From contig JAUMUX010000002.1 in NCBI GenBank assembly GCA_030530485.1, forward strand, positions 1 to 64,000: a DNA stretch of 64,000 nucleotides, in the 5' to 3' direction. The translations under genes were made by a program, and so were the position numbers. Positions 51,064 to 60,386 of this stretch are shown here, one piece after another. The number at the start of each line of letters is the position of its first letter. Positions within the stretch are counted from its first letter, which is position 1. Origin of the DNA: a bacterium (GTDB lineage Bacteria > Patescibacteriota > Saccharimonadia > Saccharimonadales > Saccharimonadaceae). The notes under the pieces are model-generated. The model did no database searches and was not told the DNA's origin. It saw nothing but the letters and a program-made list of their open reading frames with translations.

Positions 51064-51983
51064 TTTTTATTGCTTAAAAGGTTGTTTAGGTTGATTTCAA
51101 ATAATTGGCGGTGTTTTTTGGCGATTAAGCTCGACAACAGCCCCGTGATAATCATTAGCACCGAAATCGCAAAAAAGACCAATCCAACCACCAAACTTGG
51201 CATATAAGTTACCATTCCTGTGGCGAAAAATTCAATCACCGCGCGACCCGCCAAAATTGCGGAAGCCACGAAAGAAATTCCGCTCAAAATACCATAAACC
51301 AACCGCGGTTTAAATTCGCGTAGCATATTAAAAATCGTCAAAAGAACCTTGAAGCCGTCTGAATAAGTGCTCAATTTTGATTCGCTGCCTTCTGGCCTAT
51401 CTCGATAACTGACTGGGATTTCATGAATTCGCATCATTTTGTCCAGCGCGTGAATCGTCATTTCCGTTTCAACCTGAAAGCCTTCGCTCAAAACCGGAAA
51501 AGTTTTAACAAATCCATACGAAAATACTCGCTGACCCGTCATAATATCTTTAACTTCAGATTTAAACAGCCAGTTGATAAGATTACGCACTAATTTATTG
51601 CCAAAATTATGCCCGAAACGGTCGTTTTCGGTGAAATAAGTTGAGCTTAAACGGTCGCCAATCAGCATATCAGATTGATTCTCGATAGCGAAATCAATCA
51701 TTCGGCGCGAATCTTCCGCTGGATAAGTGTCGTCGCCATCAATCATTAAGTAATAATCAGCGTCAATATCACGAAACATCGAGCGAATCACATTTCCTTT
51801 ACCTTGTCGATTTTCGAATCGCACAATCGCACCATTTTTCTTGGCGATTTTGGCGGTATCGTCGGTTGAATTATTGTCGTAAACGTAAATATCTGCTTCA
51901 GGAATCAGTTTTTTGTGGTCTTTTACCACTTTACCAATCGTTTTTTCCTCGTTATAACATGGTATCAAAATAGCAATCTTCAT
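51060..51983 (-). CDS. GT2 polyprenyl-phosphate sugar transferase (DPM-like)
   Basis: 307 residues. Catalytic domain with AILIPCYNEEKTIGKVV, VYDNNSTDDTAKIA, YYLMIDGDDTYPAED (DxD) and ISYRDRPEGSESKL-like VSYRDRPEGSESKLS, then two membrane helices (about 237-257 and 263-288). It probably makes a lipid-linked sugar for a GT-C enzyme; the YfhO-like protein encoded 7 nt upstream is a natural user. Confidence 0.93.
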   Translation of the reverse strand: MKIAILIPCYNEEKTIGKVVKDHKKLIPEADIYVYDNNSTDDTAKIAKKNGAIVRFENRQGKGNVIRSMFRDIDADYYLMIDGDDTYPAEDSRRMIDFAIENQSDMLIGDRLSSTYFTENDRFGHNFGNKLVRNLINWLFKSEVKDIMTGQRVFSYGFVKTFPVLSEGFQVETEMTIHALDKMMRIHEIPVSYRDRPEGSESKLSTYSDGFKVLLTIFNMLREFKPRLVYGILSGISFVASAILAGRAVIEFFATGMVTYMPSLVVGLVFFAISVLMIITGLLSSLIAKKHRQLFEINLNNLLSNKK

Positions 51984-51990
51984 AATTAAA

Positions 51991-54261
51991 TTATACTTTC
52001 TTTCCTTTAAATGTCAAATTAGCGTAAAGCTGATGAATAATAATTCCCAGCCAAGCCGTAATCGATAAAATCATCACTGGCGTGAGATATTTTGGCCAAA
52101 AAGTGAACTTAACTTTTGACTTGCCAGCGGGCAGATTTACAGCTTGGAAAATATCATTTTTTTGCGTTATCTCGGTTTGAGCGCCATTCACCTCAGCGCG
52201 CCAACCATCGAAATACAATTCCAGCCTTTCCAGAGTTGTGGGCTTTTCGCAATCAGCCGAAATTTCATCACGGCTAACAACCTCAATCTTACAACCTTCC
52301 GCCGTAAAATAGTTTTTATAATCTGGAATTTGGTAAATGATTGTGTTGTTTTTTTCGCTCGAATAAACAATCTTCGCGCCCCGTTTCGTCATCTGCTCTC
52401 GGCTAACCGCAAATTCACCCTTAATTTCACTAACCAAATATTTTACGCCAACCGATTTGAATTTTTCGATATTTTTATAAAACTCGGTTTCAGCTGGGTC
52501 GCGCAACCAATCTTCTCGATGAGCGCCCGAAAAACTAATTGTATCGGTGTTGTTGTCGAGATTTTCTTTCACAAAGTCATCCCAAGCCAGCGGTGTTGGT
52601 AAGTTTTCGTTATTGATTGAAGAAATGCCAAAATACGAAGCATAGTTAGTTTTCAAACCATATTTACCGCCGATATAATAAAATCTCTGATTACCGATAT
52701 TCTCTTGCAAAAATTCCACGGCAGAAGTATCAACTTTAGCTTTCGAACGGATTGGCGCGGCTAATTGCGGCAACCAAAACGAGCCGAGCGTTTCGAAAAT
52801 CGCAATTACTGCGAAAATTAGCGCGAATCTCTTTCGAACTCTTTTCGAAAAAGCCAGCCAGCTCGCCAAAGCAAGCAAAATTAAGGATAAAATCACGTAA
52901 AAAAGGTAATATTTATTCACGCCGCTTTTGTCTGTAAAATTCTCTTCAATAAAAAGCCGCGCAATCACTAATCCACCAGCGATAAAAATCAGGCTAATTA
53001 TAACTGGCAAAAAAGCAGTTTTTGATTTTTTCGCAAGTTGGTTTTTCTGCAAGCAATATTCTAAACCAAAGCAAGCTAAAACGATTACCGAAAGTATCAA
53101 AACTGGTGGCAAATATCTAAACGCCGCCGCCGAACTCATCAACGGTAAAATATCCACGATATGCGTAATTACTGGCACCGCCGCAATTCGCGCTGCCGCA
53201 AGTAGCGCCGCCAGGGAGAAAAATAGCCTAATTTTAAGCTTTATTTGCGAATTAAAAGCACCAAAGCCCGCCAAAATCATCGCGGTTAAGCCGATAAATC
53301 CGCCCAATTGACCCCATACGCGCGAAGTAATTTCTGGATTCTGAAAAATCAAGCCATAAATATACGGGAAAATCAACATCGGCAAAGTTTCACTTTTCGC
53401 TCCCTTATGCAAGAAAGAACCGTCGTGCCCACCAATGTGCGCCCCACTTTGAAGATAATGTAAGAAAAGATAAATCGCGGGTAGCGAAAGAATAATCCCT
53501 AAAATTCCCGCCACCAAAACGTGAATGATATATTTCTTTATTTTTTTGCGGTCGTTTTTCATTTCAAAAGCGCTGAAAACAAACCACGCAAACACCAAAA
53601 GGCCGTTCAAGTAAGCCGTTTCTGGAAATCCCGCGTTTATCGAAAAAGCTAAGCTGATGGCGAAAATTGCATAACCACTTTTTCGCCGATTCGAAACATC
53701 TTCTTTGATTTTTTCGAGGCCAAAAAGTATCCACGGGAAAAAAGCAATTGGGTTAAAAATAGCGTTACCTAAAATCGCAAAAGTGCCGTTCAGCGCAAAT
53801 AAAATTCCACCAAAAATCGCCAAATTATTGCGAATTTTTAGTTTGCGCAAAAATAGGAACATTCCTACGCCCGCAACAAATTCTAAAACTATCCGAAAAA
53901 TCAAAAATCCGTTCGGTAAAGCCAGTAACAAATTAAACGGCAAAAATAGCGAGGCTGGTTGCATTCCGCCCGCCAGTGGTGCGCCAACTCCTTCGTGATG
54001 ATTCCAAAGGGGCAATTTTCCGCTCAAAATTTGATTAACCGAAGCCACGCCCAAAGCCTGCGAAACCGCACCATCATTCACCTCAGTTCCGTTGTAATTA
54101 CCCAGAATTGTCTCTTTCCAAACTCCCAAACCAGAGCGCGTAATCAGCGGGTCGGGGTTTGTCAAGAAAATATTGATAAAATTCCCAGCCAAAACAAAAG
54201 CCAGAATAATCAAAACCCCTCTAAAACATTCATTTGCCCAAAAAAGTCTCTTTTTTTCCAT
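51991..54261 (-). CDS. YfhO-like multi-pass membrane protein (putative GT-C)
   Basis: 756 residues. About 13 helices fill the first 520 residues, with an early external loop (about 35-95: SRSGLGVWKETILGNYNG-like ITRSGLGVWKETILGNYNG). Residues about 525-725 form an external beta domain (STDARF-type sequence absent; contains FYYIGGKYGLKTNYASYFG and LELYFDGWRAEVNGAQTEI), then a last helix and a basic end. YfhO proteins add sugars from polyprenyl phosphate to surface polymers. Followed after 7 nt by the DPM-like gene that may supply its donor. Confidence 0.88.
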   Translation of the reverse strand: MEKKRLFWANECFRGVLIILAFVLAGNFINIFLTNPDPLITRSGLGVWKETILGNYNGTEVNDGAVSQALGVASVNQILSGKLPLWNHHEGVGAPLAGGMQPASLFLPFNLLLALPNGFLIFRIVLEFVAGVGMFLFLRKLKIRNNLAIFGGILFALNGTFAILGNAIFNPIAFFPWILFGLEKIKEDVSNRRKSGYAIFAISLAFSINAGFPETAYLNGLLVFAWFVFSAFEMKNDRKKIKKYIIHVLVAGILGIILSLPAIYLFLHYLQSGAHIGGHDGSFLHKGAKSETLPMLIFPYIYGLIFQNPEITSRVWGQLGGFIGLTAMILAGFGAFNSQIKLKIRLFFSLAALLAAARIAAVPVITHIVDILPLMSSAAAFRYLPPVLILSVIVLACFGLEYCLQKNQLAKKSKTAFLPVIISLIFIAGGLVIARLFIEENFTDKSGVNKYYLFYVILSLILLALASWLAFSKRVRKRFALIFAVIAIFETLGSFWLPQLAAPIRSKAKVDTSAVEFLQENIGNQRFYYIGGKYGLKTNYASYFGISSINNENLPTPLAWDDFVKENLDNNTDTISFSGAHREDWLRDPAETEFYKNIEKFKSVGVKYLVSEIKGEFAVSREQMTKRGAKIVYSSEKNNTIIYQIPDYKNYFTAEGCKIEVVSRDEISADCEKPTTLERLELYFDGWRAEVNGAQTEITQKNDIFQAVNLPAGKSKVKFTFWPKYLTPVMILSITAWLGIIIHQLYANLTFKGKKV

Positions 54262-54327
54262 ATTTTCATTTTACTATACTTATTTGAAAGGTTCAATATT
54301 TAATAAGTTTCTATCTGGCAGAAGATG

Positions 54328-54336
54328 TGTTATAAT
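54328..54336 (+). promoter_or_regulatory. Extended -10 promoter, leaderless
   Basis: TG-T-TATAAT, 7 nt before ATG 54344. The -35 region (TTTCTA at 17 bp) is weak, as often with an extended -10. Repeated at 63651-63659. Confidence 0.6.
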
Positions 54337-54343
54337 TATGTGT

Positions 54344-55162
54344 ATGAAACAGCTTGATATATCAGTAATCATCCCTTTCAAGGACCATTCAAAAATGACA
54401 ATCGCCTGTCTTGAATCCTTGAAAAAAATCAACTTAAAAGAGATTTTATTGGTCGATAACGGTTCGAAAAAAGAAACCATCGATGAAATCAAGAATTATC
54501 TCAAAGATTTTTCGAAAACAGTTAAATTACTTAATTACCCTTTTAAATTTAATTATCAAAAAATCAATAACTGGGCAGCAAATCAAGCAAAAGGCAAGGT
54601 ACTTTGGCTCTTGAATAATGACGTTGAGGCTCAAAATCCTGAGTTGATTGAAGCGATGTATCAGCAAGCTCAACAAAAAGATGCTGGCGCAACGGGCTGC
54701 GTGTTGCTTTATGAAGACGGCAAAACCATTCAGCACGCTGGCGTTTATTTGGTTCCTGGCCAAACCGCCGACCATCTTTATATTCGAAAAAAGGTTTCGA
54801 AACTCCTCGCAGCCGAAAATCTTCCTTACGATTTTCGAAAAAATCTCGATTTAGCGGCGGTTACGGCAGCTTCGCTAATGGTTAAAAAATCAAAATTCGA
54901 AAAAATCGGTGGTTTCAATGAAGATTTCATTATCACTGGTGGCGACGTTGATTTATGCCTTCGCCTTGCCGAAAAGGGCTGGGGTACAAAATTAATCGGT
55001 TTCGAAAAAGGTTTTATGCTACACAAAGAATCGATTTCGCGTTCTCATTTGGGAATTCCGTATGTTGATTTTATCGAAAGCTACAAGATTTATTCGAAGC
55101 ATTTCAATACCGAAAACGGCGATGGATTTATTGATATAAGAAAGTTGAAAGGATTTTTATAA
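54344..55162 (+). CDS. GT2 glycosyltransferase
   Basis: 272 residues. GT-A core with DISVIIPFKDHSKMTIACL, ILLVDNGSKKETI, LWLLNNDVEAQNPELI (DxD region), GGFNEDFIITGGDVDLCLRLAEKGW. It extends the surface glycan. ATG 54344 follows from the leaderless promoter; a much longer frame opening at 54173 would begin inside the divergent YfhO gene and is not credible. An ATG six nt earlier (54338) is a possible alternative. First gene of a four-gene operon. Confidence 0.9.
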   Translation: MKQLDISVIIPFKDHSKMTIACLESLKKINLKEILLVDNGSKKETIDEIKNYLKDFSKTVKLLNYPFKFNYQKINNWAANQAKGKVLWLLNNDVEAQNPELIEAMYQQAQQKDAGATGCVLLYEDGKTIQHAGVYLVPGQTADHLYIRKKVSKLLAAENLPYDFRKNLDLAAVTAASLMVKKSKFEKIGGFNEDFIITGGDVDLCLRLAEKGWGTKLIGFEKGFMLHKESISRSHLGIPYVDFIESYKIYSKHFNTENGDGFIDIRKLKGFL

Positions 55163-55163
55163 A

Positions 55164-56477
55164 ATGAGAAAAACTACTTTGCGCGCGATTCGCAAAACCA
55201 GCCACATTACCAAAAATATTGGACTTCGAGGTGTTAATTTTCTGGGAAAAGTTGAAAATAAAGCCACTTTTCTTATCAATAATGGTATTTTGAACGATTC
55301 GGTAAAGGTTGACGATGTTTTTTATGCCAAATATCCGCACCTAACACCAATCTATCCATCTCTGCCAGAACTTGGGCAAAAACCTTCGGTGACCGTTTTC
55401 GCTTTTCTTCATCCTGCTGGATTTTTTGGCGGAATTGCTACGCTTCTTTTCACTGCCGCTAAATTAGCCAACGAGCTCAACTACGATTTACGCGTGGTGC
55501 AAACTACTGGCTATAGCGATAAAGTTGATGTTGTTAAATTCCTCAACGAAAATGGCATTGAATTTTCGAAAGAACGCTATTCGACACTCAACCTTTCGAA
55601 TCGCAGCAATTACAACTACGGTTATTTACCACTCCACGAAGACGATGTTGTGATGGTGAGCGCTTGGTGGGACGCGCGCATTGCTTCAGAATTGCCGCTC
55701 AAAAATAAATTCGTTTATTTGATTCAAGATTTTGAGCCAATTTTTTACAACAACAGCGATGCTTTCACTCTTTCGGACGAAACCTATCGCACTGAAAAAT
55801 TCTTGCCAATTACCAATACCGAGATTCTACTCGAATACTTCAAGAAAAATAAGTATACTTATATTTCGAAAAACGCGGTATTTTTCGAACCAGCACCTTC
55901 GCCAAATGTTAAATTGAAGAAGTTTTCGAAAACTAAAAAATCGAAAAAAATCTTCCTTTATGGTCGCCCAAATGTTGACCGAAATATGTTCTACACTGCG
56001 ATTAAAGCGCTGGATTTGGCGGTTAATGACGAACGCTTGGCTGATTACAATATCGAGATTTACAGCGCAGGTTCGGCGGAAGTGCCAAATATTGAGCTTT
56101 CGAATGGTTCGAAAATCAAAAATCAAGGCAAAATGCCGCTCGACGAATATTACAAATTCGTGCAAACTGTTGATGTGGCGGTTTCGCCAATGTTGGCGCC
56201 ACACCCAAATTATCCAACTCTCGAATTTTCAAGCGTTGGCGCAACCGTCGTAACCACCAAATGGGAAACCAAACAAAATCTCGACCGCTATTCGAAAAAT
56301 ATCTTTATGTGCGAACCAACCATTTCTGATATGGCGGATAAAATCGTGCAGGCGATAATCAAGCCAGTTGATGAAGTCAAAAAAGACGCTCAAGAAAATA
56401 ATCTCAATAAAGATTGGAATGTTGCCTTGAACGAACCAATCAAAAAATTAGCTAAAAAGCTCCAAATTAAAAAATAA
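55164..56477 (+). CDS. GT4 glycosyltransferase (WsaF/rhamnan-type)
   Basis: 437 residues. N-terminal part with VFAFLHPAGFFGGIATLLF and YLIQDFEPIFYNNSDAF; the latter D-FEP motif is typical of WsaF-like rhamnosyltransferases. The C-terminal donor domain has KIFLYGRPNVDRNMFYTAIKAL and VAVSPMLAPHPNYPTLEFSSVGATVVTT. With RmlA and the WbbL-like GT2 this points to a rhamnose-containing polymer. GAAAGGA lies before the start, one base after the previous stop. Confidence 0.9.
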   Translation: MRKTTLRAIRKTSHITKNIGLRGVNFLGKVENKATFLINNGILNDSVKVDDVFYAKYPHLTPIYPSLPELGQKPSVTVFAFLHPAGFFGGIATLLFTAAKLANELNYDLRVVQTTGYSDKVDVVKFLNENGIEFSKERYSTLNLSNRSNYNYGYLPLHEDDVVMVSAWWDARIASELPLKNKFVYLIQDFEPIFYNNSDAFTLSDETYRTEKFLPITNTEILLEYFKKNKYTYISKNAVFFEPAPSPNVKLKKFSKTKKSKKIFLYGRPNVDRNMFYTAIKALDLAVNDERLADYNIEIYSAGSAEVPNIELSNGSKIKNQGKMPLDEYYKFVQTVDVAVSPMLAPHPNYPTLEFSSVGATVVTTKWETKQNLDRYSKNIFMCEPTISDMADKIVQAIIKPVDEVKKDAQENNLNKDWNVALNEPIKKLAKKLQIKK

Positions 56478-56491
56478 AGCTTAATCAAACC

Positions 56492-56539
56492 TATGCGCTA
56501 TCTGGAAGTTTGACTTTTAGATAGCGCATATGTTAAAAT
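56492..56539 (+). promoter_or_regulatory. Promoter inside a perfect 12-bp inverted repeat
   Basis: TATGCGCTATCT (56492-56503) is repeated inverted as AGATAGCGCATA (56519-56530). The -35 box TTGACT (56510-56515) lies in the loop and the right arm fills the 18-bp spacer before TG-T-TAAAAT (56534-56539). As RNA it could be a terminator-like stem for the upstream gene, but no T-run follows; as DNA it is a good operator. Confidence 0.6.
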
Positions 56540-56555
56540 ATTTTTGAGGTAATTT

Positions 56556-57128
56556 ATGAAAACAAAAAACAAAAAAAATAACAAAACTAAAATTATTATT
56601 ATATCTGCCGCAGTTTTAATTGTGGCGATTTTTAGTGGTGCATATTTCTTTTTTTGGAATAATCATCAATCAACCGAAAATAAAATTTCATCTTCAAACG
56701 AGCAGAAAACTGAAAATTCCACCAAAGAAGAAAAAACCGAAAAGCCTGCCGAAAACTCACCTTCGCAAACCAAAACAACCCAAACTAATTCCGACAAACC
56801 AAACGCGCCAACTTTAGACCAATCGGTCAATAAATATCGCGTGGGTATTTCAACATCAGTCGACCAAGATAATACAAACGAGATTGTCATTCGCGGCTTA
56901 ATCAGCTTATCAATCGAAAGCGGCAATTGCGATGTGATTCTCACCAGCCCATCTGGGAATACTCAAACCAAAAAAACCGAAATCTTAATGTCGCCAACAA
57001 CATCAAGCTGCAAAACCCTCAGCTTACCGAAAAATAGCCTCGAAAAAGGTCTTTGGAAATATAAAATTAAATATGAAACTTCTGAAATTATAGGAGAATC
57101 GAATGAAAATACTTTCGAAATCAAATAA
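56556..57128 (+). CDS. Unknown membrane-anchored protein with Glu/Lys/Thr linker
   Basis: 190 residues. Basic start (KTKNKKNNKTK), membrane helix at about 14-34, then a 50-residue linker of Glu, Lys, Thr, Ser and Asn, and an external beta-rich domain (about 88-190) with two Cys (SGNCDVILTS and TSSCKTLSL) likely in a disulfide, consistent with the DsbA-like enzyme. RBS GAGG before ATG. It overlaps the next gene by 26 nt. No family recognised. Confidence 0.8.
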   Translation: MKTKNKKNNKTKIIIISAAVLIVAIFSGAYFFFWNNHQSTENKISSSNEQKTENSTKEEKTEKPAENSPSQTKTTQTNSDKPNAPTLDQSVNKYRVGISTSVDQDNTNEIVIRGLISLSIESGNCDVILTSPSGNTQTKKTEILMSPTTSSCKTLSLPKNSLEKGLWKYKIKYETSEIIGESNENTFEIK

Positions 57129-57387
57129 AACTCTCAAGTTTTTTGCTTTAGTTCTGACGATTGGCGTTTTAGGTTTTAGTGTGGTTAAATTAATCGAAAA
57201 TGCCAAGGCGATTAAAGCTACTGATTTCGATGCGGGTCGAATTATTGATGACGAAATTTTCTACAATAAAAATTCGCACCAATTCGCGACCAGCAATCAT
57301 CGTCATAAAGTTGATAATCACAAAATAAACTGGAATAATTCGCGCTGGAAAAACTTGCTCATCGGCAAAATAACCAAAGGTGATTAG
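57103..57387 (+). pseudogene. 5-prime end of a secreted-protein gene, cut by the duplication junction
   Basis: From ATG 57103 (RBS ATAGGAG) the first 55 codons give a signal peptide-like helix (about 12-30, FFALVLTIGVLGFSVVKLI) and DFDAGRIIDDEIFYN. At 57268/57269 the sequence switches to the antisense of the sugar transferase gene, so the remaining 39 codons are meaningless read-through. The full gene should follow the second unit, beyond the window. FDxGxIIxDxxFYN is, from memory, a start seen in secreted wall-associated proteins of related bacteria. Confidence 0.75.
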
Positions 57388-57672
57388 CGCCATAATGGTG
57401 ATAATCGAAGCGATAAAAACGCGCCCATATTCGCGCGGGCGATAGAGATAAATTGCGCGGTCATAGAGCCCGGAAATCCGATTCACCACCAGCCAAATCG
57501 GCACAAAAGAAATCGCCATAATCAAAAAGTTAATCGTATGTGCTTCGAAATAAAATAGTCGGCTGTCGAAATTGATTCGAAAATAATAAGCCAAAAATAA
57601 TGAAAAAACTACCGCCAAGACATCTGTGATAATCATTGCGATTCGCAAGAAAAATGATTTATCGTATTTCAT
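57190..57672 (-). pseudogene. Truncated second copy of the sugar transferase gene
   Basis: The first 134 residues are identical to the enzyme at 46931-48349 and contain only its four membrane helices. After LVRI the frame enters unit 1 sequence and adds 26 unrelated residues before stopping at 57190. The catalytic domain is missing, so it cannot transfer sugars, but the promoter is duplicated and the fragment could be made as a membrane peptide. Confidence 0.85.
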
Positions 57673-57792
57673 GATTATATTTTAACAAGAAAAAGCTACT
57701 GGTGCAAGGTGGAATAATAAACTGTCCAAAATAGCTAATTATTTCGTAAAATGTTATAATAAATCCACAGCCAAAATGCTGAAAGGAAATCA

Positions 57793-58389
57793 ATGGAAAA
57801 GGAAATTAAGCTTGAATATGGCGGAATTGCTCAAAGCATCGCCCCTATGGGAATTGTGATGGCGTGTTTTTCGCTTGTTTATTCAATTTGGTTTGGTTTC
57901 GCCTGGGGAGAAATCGGCTGGCTGGTTTTTACAGTAATCATTCTCTGTAATTTTTATATCGTTGTAAAAAGTATAAAAAATATCCAGCACGCAAATCAAT
58001 TCGAAGCTCATGAAACCGCAGATGGGCTGCGAATCACCAAACAGATGGGAATATTGAGCGGAACCAGCTATTCCGTTATTTGGATTTTAGTTTTCATATT
58101 ATTCTTTTCTAAACAAGAAAGGATTATTTTCCCGATGGTAACTTTGATTATTGGCTTACATTTTCTGCCGCAAGCCAAAATTATGCGGCGAAAAATCGAT
58201 TATTTCGTGGCACCTTTTCCGATATTTTCTGCAGGTTTAGCTCTTTATCTGGCTTTTAATAGCGATATAAATTGGATTTTTCTTGGTGCAGTCGCTGGAA
58301 TTGGCGGCTCAATCGCTACAACTATTTACGGTTTTTATTTATTAGCTGTTTACAAAAAGATTGCAAATAAATTTAATATTCCTTATTAA
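57793..58389 (+). CDS. Unknown six-helix membrane protein, second copy
   Basis: Identical to the 198-residue protein at 48470-49066, with the same promoter and RBS. See that entry for topology. Confidence 0.8.
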   Translation: MEKEIKLEYGGIAQSIAPMGIVMACFSLVYSIWFGFAWGEIGWLVFTVIILCNFYIVVKSIKNIQHANQFEAHETADGLRITKQMGILSGTSYSVIWILVFILFFSKQERIIFPMVTLIIGLHFLPQAKIMRRKIDYFVAPFPIFSAGLALYLAFNSDINWIFLGAVAGIGGSIATTIYGFYLLAVYKKIANKFNIPY

Positions 58390-58421
58390 AATAAAACGCA
58401 CTCAATAAAGAGCGCGTCAGA

Positions 58422-59297
58422 TTATTTGAGCAGGCGCAGCAAATACTTACCATACTCATTTTTACAAAGAGGCTCTGCCAGCTTTTCCAGCTTTTCTTTC
58501 GAAATCCAGCCTTTTCGAAAGGCGATTTCTTCGAGATTCGCCACCTGAACATTTTGCAGACGCTGCACGGTTTCGATATATTGCGAAGCTTCGAGCAGAC
58601 TTTCATGCGTGCCCGTATCCAGCCAAGCAAAACCGCGACCAAGCAATTCAACCGACAAGTTATTTTGCTCCAGATAAGCTTTATTCACATCGGTAATTTC
58701 CAATTCACCGCGCGGACTTGGTTTAATATTTTTGGCAATTTCTACAACTTTATTATTGTAGAAATACAAGCCTGTCGCCGCGTAATTCGAGCGAGGATAC
58801 TCTGGCTTTTCTTCAACCGAAATCGCATTCATATCCTCGTCAAATTCAATCACGCCAAAGCGCTCTGGGTCTTTGACTTGGTAGCCAAAAATTACCGCTC
58901 CAGCTTTTTTGCGCTCGATTTTAGTGCGAGCGCTCCGCAGCTTATCGGTAAATCCCTGTCCGTGGAAGACATTGTCTCCCAGAATCAAAGCCACATTGTC
59001 ATCACCGATAAATTCCTCACCGATGATAAAGGCCTGCGCCAATCCGTCGGGACTCGGCTGCTCCGCATAAGAAAGCTCAATTCCAAATTCAGAACCGTCT
59101 TGGAGCAATTCTTTAAAGCGTGGCAAATCCTGCGGCGTAGAAATAATCAAAATTTCACGAACACCCGCCAGCATAAGCGTCGAAAGCGGATAATAAATCA
59201 TCGGCTTGTCGTAAATCGGCATAAGCTGCTTGGAAGCAGCGCGAGTTAGCGGATACAGACGTGTGCCCGACCCGCCCGCAAGAATGATTCCTTTCAT
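58422..59297 (-). CDS. rmlA: RmlA, second copy
   Basis: Identical 291-residue glucose-1-phosphate thymidylyltransferase with its own copied promoter, so dTDP-glucose capacity may be doubled if the duplication is real. Confidence 0.94.
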   Translation of the reverse strand: MKGIILAGGSGTRLYPLTRAASKQLMPIYDKPMIYYPLSTLMLAGVREILIISTPQDLPRFKELLQDGSEFGIELSYAEQPSPDGLAQAFIIGEEFIGDDNVALILGDNVFHGQGFTDKLRSARTKIERKKAGAVIFGYQVKDPERFGVIEFDEDMNAISVEEKPEYPRSNYAATGLYFYNNKVVEIAKNIKPSPRGELEITDVNKAYLEQNNLSVELLGRGFAWLDTGTHESLLEASQYIETVQRLQNVQVANLEEIAFRKGWISKEKLEKLAEPLCKNEYGKYLLRLLK

Positions 59298-59390
59298 TTT
59301 GGAACCTCCTTATAAAATTACTAATAGTTAAACTATCGTTTTTTAATTATATCATAAAAAACGAATATTTTCAATTATTATAACATAATC

Positions 59391-60386
59391 CTAATGTTTA
59401 ATTTTGAGCAAATCTTTAATTCGATTTACTTGCTTTAGTGGCAAACCGTGGTATAAAATGCTTGAAATATACTGGTTCGAAACAGCTTTCGAAGCTTGAA
59501 TTCGACGGCGCTTTTTGAGCGATTTCGGCATTAAAACTAAACTCTGCCCCAAACCTTTTAGCGCAAATTTTAGTCCGCCTTTTGGAATTTGATAGAAAAT
59601 AAACGCCGTATAAACCAACATAAATTTTGGCAACATCCACCAAATCATCGGCGAAGGCACATTTTTCCAAAAAACTTGCGGTAAATTTTTGAAAACTTGA
59701 TTGATAGTGAAACCTGGGATTTTCGAACTCGTTGCTGAATGTTTATGCCAAACTACTGCCGATTTTTCATACCAAACCTTAAATCCCGCCAGTTGCATTC
59801 GCCAATCAATATCGACATCTTCGTTGTAAGCGAAAAAATCTTCGTCGAAAAAGCCAATCGTTTCGAAAACCTTCGCGCGGTAAAGTGTGGCGCCACCCGT
59901 AGCACCAAAAACCAGCCCGCTTTCTGGCGCGTTAGCTTTTGGTCCGTTTTCGTTGCGTAACATCGGAATGCCCCAAGTTGAATAAACATCGCCCGCATCA
60001 TCAATCAATTCGCCAGTTTTATCCAGCATTAAACTGGTTACCGCACCAATTTCTGGCGATTTTTCGAGCGGCTTCAATAAATTTTCCAGCCATTCAGGCT
60101 CAGCATTCGCGTCATTATTTAACAAAACGATATTTTCGAAATTATTTTCGAGCGCCCATTTGATACCAATATTCACGCCACCAGTAAAGCCCGTATTCTT
60201 TTTTTCTTTTCGAAAATGCAGATTCGGTATTTCGATTTTCGAAAGTTCTTCAATCGAATTATCCTGCGAACCGTTATCAATCAAATAAATTTCGAAATCT
60301 TGAACCGTCTGTTTCGAAAGCGCCGCTAAGCATTTTTTGGTGTCTCGCCAACCGTTATAATTTAAAATTACGATTGCCGTTTTCAT
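59391..60386 (-). CDS. GT2 glycosyltransferase (rhamnosyltransferase-like), second copy
   Basis: Identical to 50068-51063, with the same 4-nt overlap with the gene before it. Confidence 0.92.
   Translation of the reverse strand: MKTAIVILNYNGWRDTKKCLAALSKQTVQDFEIYLIDNGSQDNSIEELSKIEIPNLHFRKEKKNTGFTGGVNIGIKWALENNFENIVLLNNDANAEPEWLENLLKPLEKSPEIGAVTSLMLDKTGELIDDAGDVYSTWGIPMLRNENGPKANAPESGLVFGATGGATLYRAKVFETIGFFDEDFFAYNEDVDIDWRMQLAGFKVWYEKSAVVWHKHSATSSKIPGFTINQVFKNLPQVFWKNVPSPMIWWMLPKFMLVYTAFIFYQIPKGGLKFALKGLGQSLVLMPKSLKKRRRIQASKAVSNQYISSILYHGLPLKQVNRIKDLLKIKH

Larger units (their letters stand above)
47946..57268. repeat. Tandem duplication, unit 1 (9,323 bp)
   Basis: Position n here equals n+9323 in the second unit, from 47946/57269 to the window end (54677/64000). 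The unit starts inside the sugar transferase gene and ends inside the small secreted-protein gene at 57103. All complete proteins in the two units are identical in the translation, and every DNA line I compared matched. No transposase, no terminal inverted repeats and no target-site duplication are seen at its ends. Confidence 0.93.

Noticed and set aside
47946-57268. The duplicated block as a transposon or integrative element
   Set aside because: No transposase, integrase, terminal inverted repeats or target duplication; both ends fall inside ordinary genes.
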